Shown: positions 8,131 to 14,999 of the stretch, piece by piece
Position numbering within the stretch: the stretch's first letter is position 1
Layout: every line of letters begins with the position of its first letter
From: Bog-473 sp963745665
GTDB taxonomy: Bacteria > Actinomycetota > Acidimicrobiia > Acidimicrobiales > RAAP-2
Reading direction: 5' to 3'
Length of the DNA: 64,000 bases
NCBI GenBank assembly: GCA_963745665.1
Contig: CAVUYE010000001.1
Location: 186,001-250,000, forward strand
Notes under the pieces: model-generated
Seen by the model: the letters and a program-made list of their open reading frames with translations, nothing else
What the model was told of the DNA's origin: nothing
Databases searched by the model: none
Made by a program: the position numbers and the translations under genes

Positions 8131-9306
8131 TCAGGGTTTGTCGGCGCTGACCACCCACATGGCGAAGAACTGGGAGCCACCACCGTAGGCCTGTCCGAGG
8201 GCGCGCCGGGCGTCGGGCACCTGGTGCTCGCCCGCCATGCCGCGCACCTGCAGGGCGGTCTCGAGGAAGCGAAGCATGCCCGAGGCGCCGATCGGGTTCG
8301 ACGACAACACGCCGCCCGAGCAGTTCCACGGGATGTCCCCGCCTTCGATCATCGACGTTGCAGCGGCCTGCGTGAGCTTCCAGCCCTCGCCCTCCGGGCA
8401 GAAGCCGAGGTTCTCCAGCCACATCGGCTCGTACCAGCTGAAGGGCACGTAGACCTCGGCCATGTCGAAGTCGGCCCGAGGGTTCGTGATGCCGGCCTGG
8501 CGATAGAGGTCGGCCGCGCAGTCTCGCCCGGCCTGGGGGTTCACCTGGTCCCGGCCGGCGAACATCGTGGGCTCCGAGCGCATGGCCATGCCGTGGATCC
8601 AGGCGGGTGGCCGCCCGGTCGCCGCCGTCGCCGCACCGGCGGCCTTCTCCGATCCGATGACCATGGCAGCAGCGCCGTCCGAGGACGGGCAGGACTCGAG
8701 ATAGTGCAGCGGGTCCCACAGCATGATCGACTCCTCCACCATCTGCATGGAGATGTCAGGGAGGTGGAGGTGCGCATAGGGGTTCTTCAGCGCGTGCAGC
8801 CGGTCCTTGACCGCCACCATCATCCCGATGTCGCGTGGCGCACCGGAGCGGTACATGTAGGCCCGGATGATGGGCGCGAAGTAGCCGCCCGCGCCGGCCA
8901 GCAACGGTGCGGAGAACGGTTGCGGCACCGACAGGGCCCACATGGCGTCGGAGTCGCTCTGCTTCTCGAACGCAACCGTCAGCACGCGCTCGTGGATCCC
9001 CGAGGCCACGAGGTGCGACGCCACAATGGCCGTCGACCCGCCGACCGAGCCGGCGGTGTGGACACGGAACATCGGCTTGCCCACCGCGCCGAGCGCCGGC
9101 GCCAGGTAGAGCTCGGGCATCATGACGCCCTCGAACATGTCCGGTGCCTTGCCCACGACCACGGCGTCGATGTCGGCGAACGTCAGCCCGGCGTCCTCGA
9201 GCGCGGCCAAGGCGGCCTCGCGCACCAGCCCGGCGATCGAGACGTCTTCGCGCTTGGACTTGGCCACCGTCTGGCCCACCCCGATGACTGCGCAGCGCTC
9301 CGCCAT
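8131..9306 (-). CDS. Thiolase-fold lipid-transfer protein (Ltp3-like)
   Basis: A 391-residue thiolase-superfamily protein of the SCP-x/lipid-transfer branch. The usual nucleophilic Cys region reads TAGSVGGSTA (no Cys), and the C-terminal GHPxGATG motif reads SNPIGASG (Asn for the catalytic His), so ordinary thiolysis is unlikely. A retro-aldol or other C-C cleavage on CoA esters is the alternative seen in this branch. Gene order (OB-fold, OB-fold, this pair of thiolases) and sizes match M. tuberculosis Rv3521-Rv3522-Rv3523, of the cholesterol KstR regulon. The ATG at 9306 shares one base with the preceding stop (TGATG). Steroid or sterol side-chain catabolism is inferred. Confidence 0.82.
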   Translation of the reverse strand: MAERCAVIGVGQTVAKSKREDVSIAGLVREAALAALEDAGLTFADIDAVVVGKAPDMFEGVMMPELYLAPALGAVGKPMFRVHTAGSVGGSTAIVASHLVASGIHERVLTVAFEKQSDSDAMWALSVPQPFSAPLLAGAGGYFAPIIRAYMYRSGAPRDIGMMVAVKDRLHALKNPYAHLHLPDISMQMVEESIMLWDPLHYLESCPSSDGAAAMVIGSEKAAGAATAATGRPPAWIHGMAMRSEPTMFAGRDQVNPQAGRDCAADLYRQAGITNPRADFDMAEVYVPFSWYEPMWLENLGFCPEGEGWKLTQAAATSMIEGGDIPWNCSGGVLSSNPIGASGMLRFLETALQVRGMAGEHQVPDARRALGQAYGGGSQFFAMWVVSADKP

Positions 9307-10391
9307 CACACACCCTCCAGGACGCAGACCAGATTCTGTTGCAGGCAGGGCCCCGACGTGGCATGGGCCACCGCACGGTCCGCCTGACCCGACCAGATGC
9401 GCTGGGCCGACTCACCGATGCGGATGAGCCCGGCGGACATCATCGGGTTGGCCGCCAGCGGGCCCCCCGAGGGATTGACGTCCACGCCATCCCCCAGTCC
9501 GAGCGCCTCGGAGAGGATGAGCTCCTGGTGGGCGTAGGGCGCGTGCAGCTCGGCCACGTCGATCTTCTTGGCCCCGACCCCGGCCTTCTCCCCCGCCAGC
9601 TTGGTCGAGGGCGAAAGGGTGAGGTCGCGGGCGCCCACCGAATGCGTCTCAATGCGGTGGTCGATGCCGGTGATGAAGGCCGGCCGATCGCACAGCTCGT
9701 AGGCCCGGTCGCCCGCGGCCAGCACGATGGCGGCGCAGCCGTCGGTCAGCGGCGGCAGCGCATGGCGGCGCAGCGGCGCCACCTCGTACTCCTCGGCCAG
9801 CAGCTCCTCGGGGGAGCGGTCGTAGGCGACCTGGGCCTTTGGGTTCGAGAGCGCCGAACGACGGGACCGGCTGGCAATGGCGGCGAAGTCCGCCTCGCTC
9901 GCCGTGCCCTTGTCGATCATGGCCTGCGCCTGCAATGCGGCCAGCGACGTCGGGTCCGGCCACAGCGGCGCCAGGTAGTACGGGTCGAGCTGGACCGACA
10001 TGATCTCGCCCAGGTCGCCCATGGACGAGCGTCCGAAGGCGTAGACGAGGGCGGCGTCGATCTCGCCCTCCTGCAGCAACACCCAGGCCTCGTAGAGCGC
10101 CCAGGCGCCGTCCATCTCGACGTGCGACTCGGCCCGGGGCGGCCACACGCCGACCGCGTCGAGCGCGGCCACAAACGAGAAGGGACCGCCGATCAGGTAG
10201 TCGGTCGATCCCGAGCAGATGAAGCCGACGTCGTCCTTGGTGATGCCGATGTTGCCGAACACCTCGGCCACCACCGGCATGAGCATCTCGACTTCATTGC
10301 GGGCGTCCTCGCGCCGCACGTTGTCGTACTGGGCGAAGGACACCACGCCGACCGGCCGATGGCCCGAGACGAGCCCGGGGAACTCGCTCAC
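9306..10391 (-). CDS. Thiolase-fold lipid-transfer protein (Ltp4-like)
   Basis: A 361-residue protein of the same superfamily as its neighbour and close in length to Rv3522 (Ltp4). The active-site Cys position falls in a stretch reading VEMDGAWALYEAW, with no Cys. The C-terminal motif reads NPSGGPLAANPMMSAGLI, where the catalytic His is replaced. The pair probably forms a heteromeric enzyme with its downstream partner and the upstream OB-fold proteins. It starts with GTG overlapping the stop of the OB-fold gene by 4 nt (GTGA). The substrate is unproven; association with cholesterol catabolism rests on gene order and on the KstR-like site before the operon. Confidence 0.8.
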   Translation of the reverse strand: MSEFPGLVSGHRPVGVVSFAQYDNVRREDARNEVEMLMPVVAEVFGNIGITKDDVGFICSGSTDYLIGGPFSFVAALDAVGVWPPRAESHVEMDGAWALYEAWVLLQEGEIDAALVYAFGRSSMGDLGEIMSVQLDPYYLAPLWPDPTSLAALQAQAMIDKGTASEADFAAIASRSRRSALSNPKAQVAYDRSPEELLAEEYEVAPLRRHALPPLTDGCAAIVLAAGDRAYELCDRPAFITGIDHRIETHSVGARDLTLSPSTKLAGEKAGVGAKKIDVAELHAPYAHQELILSEALGLGDGVDVNPSGGPLAANPMMSAGLIRIGESAQRIWSGQADRAVAHATSGPCLQQNLVCVLEGV

Positions 10392-10882
10392 AGGTACTCC
10401 TTGTAGGTCTCGTAGTCGGCGTCGGGCTCACCGGTCGGCCGGAAGTACTTGACCGAGGCCAACGTCGGGCCCCACTCCTCGGGTGGGGCCCACACGGCCT
10501 CGACCCGCATGCCCATCCGGATCTCGTCGATCGGGATCTCCTGAATGAGGCCCATGAACGACAGGTTGGCGCCATCGAGCAGGATCTGGCCGCAGATGTA
10601 GGGGATCTCGATGGACTGGCCGGCAAAGGGCACGTTGACGATGCAGTAGGTGGTCATGGTGCCGGTGTTGGGCAGTTCCACGATCTCGTCGGTGGGCAGG
10701 CCGTCGGTCGGGCACGACCCGCGCGACGGCACGTAGACCTTCTTGCACTTCGGGCACCGCTGCCCGATGAACTTGCCCTGCTCGTACCCGTGCAGGTTCT
10801 TGCTCATGGCCACGCCCGCCGTGAAGACGTAGTCGAGGTGCGTGGTGGCCGCCATCATGGTCACCGGCTCGCGCTCGCTCAC
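10388..10882 (-). CDS. OB-fold (DUF35) protein with N-terminal zinc ribbon
   Basis: A 164-residue DUF35 protein. The N-terminal rubredoxin-like ribbon (CPKCKKVYVPSRGSCPTDG) binds zinc, and the OB-fold follows (TMTTYCIVNVPFAGQSIEIP onward). DUF35 proteins are obligate partners of thiolase-fold enzymes and shape their acyl-CoA tunnel; Ltp2-ChsH2 is the known precedent. It overlaps both neighbours by 4 nt (GTGA at each end), implying a fixed stoichiometric complex with the Ltp pair. Together with the next gene it corresponds in size to the single fused Rv3521-type protein. Confidence 0.85.
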   Translation of the reverse strand: MSEREPVTMMAATTHLDYVFTAGVAMSKNLHGYEQGKFIGQRCPKCKKVYVPSRGSCPTDGLPTDEIVELPNTGTMTTYCIVNVPFAGQSIEIPYICGQILLDGANLSFMGLIQEIPIDEIRMGMRVEAVWAPPEEWGPTLASVKYFRPTGEPDADYETYKEYL

Positions 10883-11340
10883 GACGCGCCTCCGACCGCC
10901 AAGAAGTGGCTGATGTCCTTCACGTGCCCGACCCGCTCGTCCTCGGGGGCGAACTCGGGTCGCACCCGCATGCCGGTGGAGACCTCGTCGGGGCTCGCTG
11001 CAGGCAACACGTGCAAGAAGGAGGTGTCGGCGCCGTCGAACTGCACCAGCACCCAGGCGAAGGGCTCCTGCAGGGGGTGCTTGTGGCGCGGGTGCGCCAC
11101 CCAGGACCAGGTGGTGACCGTGCCCTCGGGCCCGACCTCGACGATGCCGTCGGTCTCCTCCCCCGTCTCGGGGTCGTACTCCGTCGGCGGCACGATCACG
11201 CGTCCGCCCGTGCCCCGGATGCCGACGACCTTGCCGTCCCGCAGTCCGGTGAGAAAGGCCCCCACGACCGGTCCCACGGAGCGCACGTAGGGGTACTCCA
11301 GGACGTGGTCGGAGCGGTAGATCACCGCTTCCTCTGCCAT
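10879..11340 (-). CDS. OB-fold (DUF35-like) protein lacking zinc-ribbon cysteines
   Basis: A 153-residue protein similar in layout to the following DUF35 gene, but the Cys ligands are absent: the equivalent region reads GKVVGIRGTGGRVIVPPTEY. The OB-fold part is present (WVLVQFDGADTSFLHVLP and later GMRVRPEF). It is first in the operon, has a strong SD (GGGGAGGTGAC before the ATG at 11340), and a KstR-like palindrome lies 41-64 bases upstream. A ribbon-less partner beside a ribbon-bearing one suggests a heterodimeric OB scaffold for the two thiolase-fold subunits. Confidence 0.8.
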   Translation of the reverse strand: MAEEAVIYRSDHVLEYPYVRSVGPVVGAFLTGLRDGKVVGIRGTGGRVIVPPTEYDPETGEETDGIVEVGPEGTVTTWSWVAHPRHKHPLQEPFAWVLVQFDGADTSFLHVLPAASPDEVSTGMRVRPEFAPEDERVGHVKDISHFLAVGGAS

Positions 11341-11380
11341 GTCACCTCCCCACTCTTCGGGCCTCCAACAGGCCCCGAGT

Positions 11381-11404
11381 GAAACTAGAACAGATTCCAG
11401 TTTC
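11381..11404. promoter_or_regulatory. KstR-like operator before the OB/Ltp operon
   Basis: An imperfect 24-bp palindrome with arms GAAACTAGAA and TTCCAGTTTC. Its core at 11386-11399 is TAGAACAGATTCCA, which fits the KstR consensus TnnAACnnGTTnnA with one change (ATT for GTT). It sits 41-64 bases upstream of the first start codon of the operon, where a repressor would block transcription. Confidence 0.6.
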
Positions 11405-11421
11405 TTGCCAGGTCCGGCCCA

Positions 11422-12951
11422 TTAGCCCAGGTCGGACATATCCACACCGGCCAGCAGCTGCTCAATGAAGGCCCGGTCGTTGAGGATCGGAACCTCCGAC
11501 ACGAACATGCGCCCGTAGCGCTCGAAGTACATCAGCTGCTTGGCGAGGAGGAACGTGCCCCGGTCGAAGTCGGACATGAGCCCGCCGGACTGGTCGGCCA
11601 TCCGGCGCACCTTGCGCTGGGTGCGCAGCCGCCGGAAGATCGCCCGCACGCTGCGCCGGTGCGCCTCCACCCCCTGCGCCTTGGCCATCTGCAGCTGAAT
11701 CGTCTGCATGATGCCGGCCAGGCTGACCTCGCCGAAAGGGCGGGTGAGCGCCGGTTCCATGATGGAGCGGACGAAGGCGGTGAGGTCCTCGTCGGACAGC
11801 CCGACGGCGACGCCGATGGCGGGCCCGTAGACGTCGGTGATGTGCTTGGTCACCACGGGCCAGGCCGACTCGTCGCCCATGGCGGCGGAGAGCAACGAAA
11901 TGAAGAAGCGGTGCGTCGAGGGGTCGAGGCGGCCCACGATCCCCCAGTCGATGACGCCGATGCGCCCGTCGCGCAGCAGCATCATGTTTCCGGCATGCAC
12001 GTCGCCGTGGAAGGCGCCCCAGCGCACCGTGGTCAGGAAGAAGGCCCGCATCACCTCCTGGACCAGCGGAGTGGGGTCGAACCCGAGGTCGGCCACCCGG
12101 GCCAGGTCGTCGATGGGGACCCCGTCGAAGAACTCCATCGTGAGCACGTTGCGGCCCGAGAGCTCCGGATAGGGCTCGGGCACGGCCATCAGCTTCAGGT
12201 CGAACTCGTTCTGCAGGCGCCGGAAGTGGGCGAGCGAGCGCGCCTCGTTTCGCAGGTCCATCTCCTCGCCGATCTGCACCCGGAAGCCGTCGAGCAGCTG
12301 CAGGGTGGAACCGGCCATCTGGTCACCGGTCTGGCGCACCAGGATCTCGAGCAGTGGCTGCATGAGGTCGAGGTCGGTCGCCACGACGTGCTCGATGTTG
12401 GGTCGGAGCACCTTGACCGCCACCGTGCGCCCGTCCAGCAGGCGCGCCCGGTGCACCACGGCGATGGAGGCGGTCCCGATGGGGTCCTGCTCGAACTCGG
12501 CGAAGGCCTCGCTGAGCGGCCGTCCGAGGTCCTCCTCCACCCGCTGGCGCACGTCGGGGAACGGCACGGGCGGGCCGGTGTCGAGGCAGGCCCGGAACTC
12601 GTCGGCCACGTCGTCACCGAACATGCCGGGCGACGAGGCGATGATCTGGCCGAACTTCATGAACGTCCCGCCCAGGTCCTGGAAGCTCTTGCGCAACGGC
12701 CGGGCGAGTTGGGCCGCCGGGAGCGGTCCCTGGCGGATAGTGCGGAGCTGGCGGAAGGCGGTGGGCGTGAAGTGGATGGCCACCACCTTGGCGATGGTGC
12801 GGCTGCGGCGGAGCAGTTCGCGGTGGGTGGGGTCCGGCAGGCGCCGCGGGTAGATACGCGGCACGTCCTCGGTCAGCGGGTGCGGCAACGGGATCGGGGC
12901 CTGCACCCGGGGTGTCGTGCCAACAGGTGCGTCCGCCGCGCCTTGGTCCAC
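11422..12951 (-). CDS. ABC1/UbiB-family atypical kinase
   Basis: A 509-residue protein with the UbiB/ADCK signatures: KxGQ (FMKFGQIIASSPGMF), a catalytic Lys in VAVKVLRPNIE, the catalytic-loop equivalent FHGDVHAGNMML and the metal-binding DWGIVGRL. Members are ATPases that support quinone or isoprenoid lipid metabolism; the exact client is unknown. The start is GTG at 12951. There is no SD, but TACCCT lies exactly 6 nt upstream, so the transcript is probably leaderless. It is a single gene flanked by the Ltp operon and an SRPBCC gene on the same strand. Confidence 0.9.
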   Translation of the reverse strand: MDQGAADAPVGTTPRVQAPIPLPHPLTEDVPRIYPRRLPDPTHRELLRRSRTIAKVVAIHFTPTAFRQLRTIRQGPLPAAQLARPLRKSFQDLGGTFMKFGQIIASSPGMFGDDVADEFRACLDTGPPVPFPDVRQRVEEDLGRPLSEAFAEFEQDPIGTASIAVVHRARLLDGRTVAVKVLRPNIEHVVATDLDLMQPLLEILVRQTGDQMAGSTLQLLDGFRVQIGEEMDLRNEARSLAHFRRLQNEFDLKLMAVPEPYPELSGRNVLTMEFFDGVPIDDLARVADLGFDPTPLVQEVMRAFFLTTVRWGAFHGDVHAGNMMLLRDGRIGVIDWGIVGRLDPSTHRFFISLLSAAMGDESAWPVVTKHITDVYGPAIGVAVGLSDEDLTAFVRSIMEPALTRPFGEVSLAGIMQTIQLQMAKAQGVEAHRRSVRAIFRRLRTQRKVRRMADQSGGLMSDFDRGTFLLAKQLMYFERYGRMFVSEVPILNDRAFIEQLLAGVDMSDLG

Positions 12952-12957
12952 GGCGTC

Positions 12958-12963
12958 AGGGTA
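12958..12963 (-). promoter_or_regulatory. -10 box TACCCT of the UbiB-like gene
   Basis: TACCCT ends 6 nt before the GTG start at 12951, with no SD between. This is the spacing expected when transcription begins at the start codon. Confidence 0.55.
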
Positions 12964-13005
12964 GGCGCGGCGCCGGCGCGCCCTCCCATTCCCCTGGTCG
13001 GGTGG

Positions 13006-13386
13006 CTACGAGAAGGCGTTCTCCAAGGCGGCGAGCGCGCCCTTGTAGGTGTCGCCGAAGATCGGCGCCATCTCGTCGGGCGTGACGTCGTAGGCCCAGA
13101 TCACCAGGGACCCCTCGCCGTCGGGCTCGACCGAGATGGTGGCGGTGTGGCTCTCGAGCGGCACGCCGCCGACGACCGAGTACGTCAGGACGCGGCTCGC
13201 CTCGTCGCGGGCCAGCAGCCGCTCTCGGATCTCCATGCCGAACATGCCGATGATGCGATCGTCCCCCTCAAGGCGGAACGACTCGATAGCCGGGAACAAC
13301 ACCTCGACGCCGGCGAAGTCGCCCACCTTGGCCCACACCTCGTCGGGCGTGGCTGCGATCGTGACGTCGACTGCGCCTGCTGCCAT
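13006..13386 (-). CDS. SRPBCC/polyketide cyclase-type START-like protein
   Basis: The 126-residue protein has the ligand-binding SRPBCC fold pattern: VDVTIAATPDEVWAKVGDF at the start, a central Glu/Asp-rich sheet (SHTATISVEPDGEGSLVIWA) and a C-terminal long helix (MAPIFGDTYKGALAALENAF). Such proteins bind small hydrophobic ligands. The start at 13386 has GAGGAGG about 6 nt upstream; a longer frame upstream is not supported. It is divergent from the aldo/keto reductase gene. The ligand is unknown; the mix of catabolic genes nearby allows a lipid or steroid. Confidence 0.8.
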   Translation of the reverse strand: MAAGAVDVTIAATPDEVWAKVGDFAGVEVLFPAIESFRLEGDDRIIGMFGMEIRERLLARDEASRVLTYSVVGGVPLESHTATISVEPDGEGSLVIWAYDVTPDEMAPIFGDTYKGALAALENAFS

Positions 13387-13490
13387 TGCGGCCTCCTCGT
13401 TGCGCTGGGTTCCACAACCTGAACTCGCCGGTACAGTACTGCCGACCCGGTCCACTCGCAGGAGACCGGCCGCCAGAAGGGAGTGTGCCG

Positions 13491-14414
13491 GTGCAGACAC
13501 GCAAGATCGGCTCGTTGGAGGTCAGCGTCGTCGGCCTGGGCTGCAACAACTTCGGCATGCGCGTTGGGCGCAAGGAAACGGCGGTCGTAGTGCACGCCGC
13601 GCTCGATGCGGGCATCAATTTCCTCGACACCGCCGACATCTACGGCGGGACCAAGAGCGAGACCTACCTCGGTGAGGCCCTGGGCCCCCGCCGCGACGAG
13701 ATCGTGCTCGCCTCCAAGTTCGGCGTTCCCTACGAAGGCCACGAGGGCGGCGGCTCGGCTGCCTACGTGCGCACGGCCGTCGAAGACAGCCTGACCCGCC
13801 TCGGCACCGACCGCATTGACCTCTACCAGATGCACGTTCCCGACCCGAAGACGCCGATCGCCGAGACCATCGGGGTCTTGGGCGAGCTCGTCGCCGAGGG
13901 CAAGATCCGCGAATTCGGTTGCTCCAACTTCAACGTGGAGCAGCTCACGGAGGCGGCTGCGGCCACTGCCGACGGCAACCCCGGCTTCGTCAGCGTGCAG
14001 AACCAGTACAACATCCTGTACCGCGAGCCCGAGGACGGCGTCCTCGAATGGTGCGACCGCACCGGGACCGCGTTCCTGCCCTTCTTCCCGTTGGCCATGG
14101 GCCTGCTGAGCGGGAAGTTCCGGGCCGGCGAGCCGCCCCCCGAGGGCACCCGGCTGGCCGCCATGGGCGACGGCGCTGCAAGTCAACTCTCCGACGAACG
14201 CCTCGCCGCCGTGGCCGAGCTCGACAAGTTGGCCGGAAAACACGGCCACGGCGTCCTCGACCTCGCCTTCGGCTGGCTGCTGTCCCGGCCCGCGGTCGCC
14301 TCGGTCATCGCCGGTGCCACCCGGACCGAGCAGATCACGGCCAACGTCGCGGCCGGCACCTGGATGCCCCCGGCCGAGGTGCTCGCCGCCGTCGACGCCA
14401 TCGCGCCGCGCTAG
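13491..14414 (+). CDS. Aldo/keto reductase
   Basis: A 307-residue NADPH-dependent oxidoreductase of the AKR superfamily. The catalytic tetrad is visible as Asp and Tyr in DTADIYGGTKSE, Lys in ASKFGVPY and His in YQMHVPD. The cofactor region near the C-terminus (SVIAGATRTEQITANVAA) is typical of the YghZ/PdxI-like branch. I placed the start at the second GTG (13491) because AAGGGAG lies 7 nt upstream; the GTG at 13485 would sit too close to it. It is divergent from the SRPBCC gene and convergent with a membrane protein. The substrate is unknown. Confidence 0.92.
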   Translation: MQTRKIGSLEVSVVGLGCNNFGMRVGRKETAVVVHAALDAGINFLDTADIYGGTKSETYLGEALGPRRDEIVLASKFGVPYEGHEGGGSAAYVRTAVEDSLTRLGTDRIDLYQMHVPDPKTPIAETIGVLGELVAEGKIREFGCSNFNVEQLTEAAAATADGNPGFVSVQNQYNILYREPEDGVLEWCDRTGTAFLPFFPLAMGLLSGKFRAGEPPPEGTRLAAMGDGAASQLSDERLAAVAELDKLAGKHGHGVLDLAFGWLLSRPAVASVIAGATRTEQITANVAAGTWMPPAEVLAAVDAIAPR

Positions 14415-14431
14415 CTACTAGACGGCGCCCG

Positions 14432-14929
14432 CTACCGCGCCCGCTCCGCCTCGCTCCGGGGAGAACCGGACCGAACCGGCGCCACGTGGACGAGCAGGTT
14501 GTAGGTCACGAGCGCGATGGCGAGATGCATCGACATCAATACCAGCACGGCCTTCGCTGGCTGCCCCTGATGCCAGATGTAGAGGTCCGGCAGGAAGAGC
14601 ACGAGCGTCACCACGATGGCCAGCCGGAAGAACAACCGCCGCGGCGCCGAGCTCAGTCGCGCCACGACCGGCCAAGCCGCGCACGCGATAAGGACGCCGA
14701 TGACAGTCAGCTTGGCGTAGTCGTGGAACTCGAAGTGCACGTAGCCCTTGGTCGTCGGGAACACCCGCGTCCCGATGGCCACGAGCGCAGCGTCCGCCGC
14801 CAGCGACAGCGCGACGGACAGGACAGTGGCCAGGGCCACCCGCCACCACTCCGGCGGCCGGTGCGAGGGCGAAAGGTCGATGCGTGCCCAGGCCAGGGCC
14901 CGCTGGGTGACGTCGGGTGAAGCCGCCAT
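14432..14929 (-). CDS. Four-helix membrane protein of unknown function
   Basis: The 165-residue product has four hydrophobic segments (VALATVLSVALSLAADAALV, LTVIGVLIACAAWPVVA, LAIVVTLVLFLPDLYIW, AVLVLMSMHLAIALVTYNLL), resembling small actinobacterial DUF6069-like proteins. I chose the start at 14929 because the frame upstream is compositionally non-coding and because TAACCT lies 8 nt before this ATG. The N-terminal 25 residues and the C-terminal SRSEAERAR-type tail are probably cytoplasmic. No function can be assigned. Confidence 0.75.
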   Translation of the reverse strand: MAASPDVTQRALAWARIDLSPSHRPPEWWRVALATVLSVALSLAADAALVAIGTRVFPTTKGYVHFEFHDYAKLTVIGVLIACAAWPVVARLSSAPRRLFFRLAIVVTLVLFLPDLYIWHQGQPAKAVLVLMSMHLAIALVTYNLLVHVAPVRSGSPRSEAERAR

Positions 14930-14937
14930 GGCCCCAC

Positions 14938-14943
14938 AGGTTA
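14938..14943 (-). promoter_or_regulatory. -10 box TAACCT of the DUF6069-like gene
   Basis: TAACCT lies 8 nt before the ATG at 14929, with no SD in between. It is consistent with a leaderless or very short-leader transcript. Confidence 0.45.
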
Positions 14944-14999
14944 CGGACGGGGGCGGCCCCCGCCTGGTCGGCCTGGCGGCGGAATCGTGCGGCGGCCCC

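Noticed and set aside
7351..9387. Very long open frame on the plus strand (678 codons) opposite gltX and the thiolase genes
   Set aside because: Product is Arg/His/Gly-rich with no motifs, and the opposite strand encodes clear enzymes. Long antisense frames are normal in DNA this GC-rich.
11659..13422. 587-codon plus-strand frame opposite the UbiB-like gene
   Set aside because: Same GC effect. The composition (HVGRG-type repeats) is typical of a mirrored coding strand.
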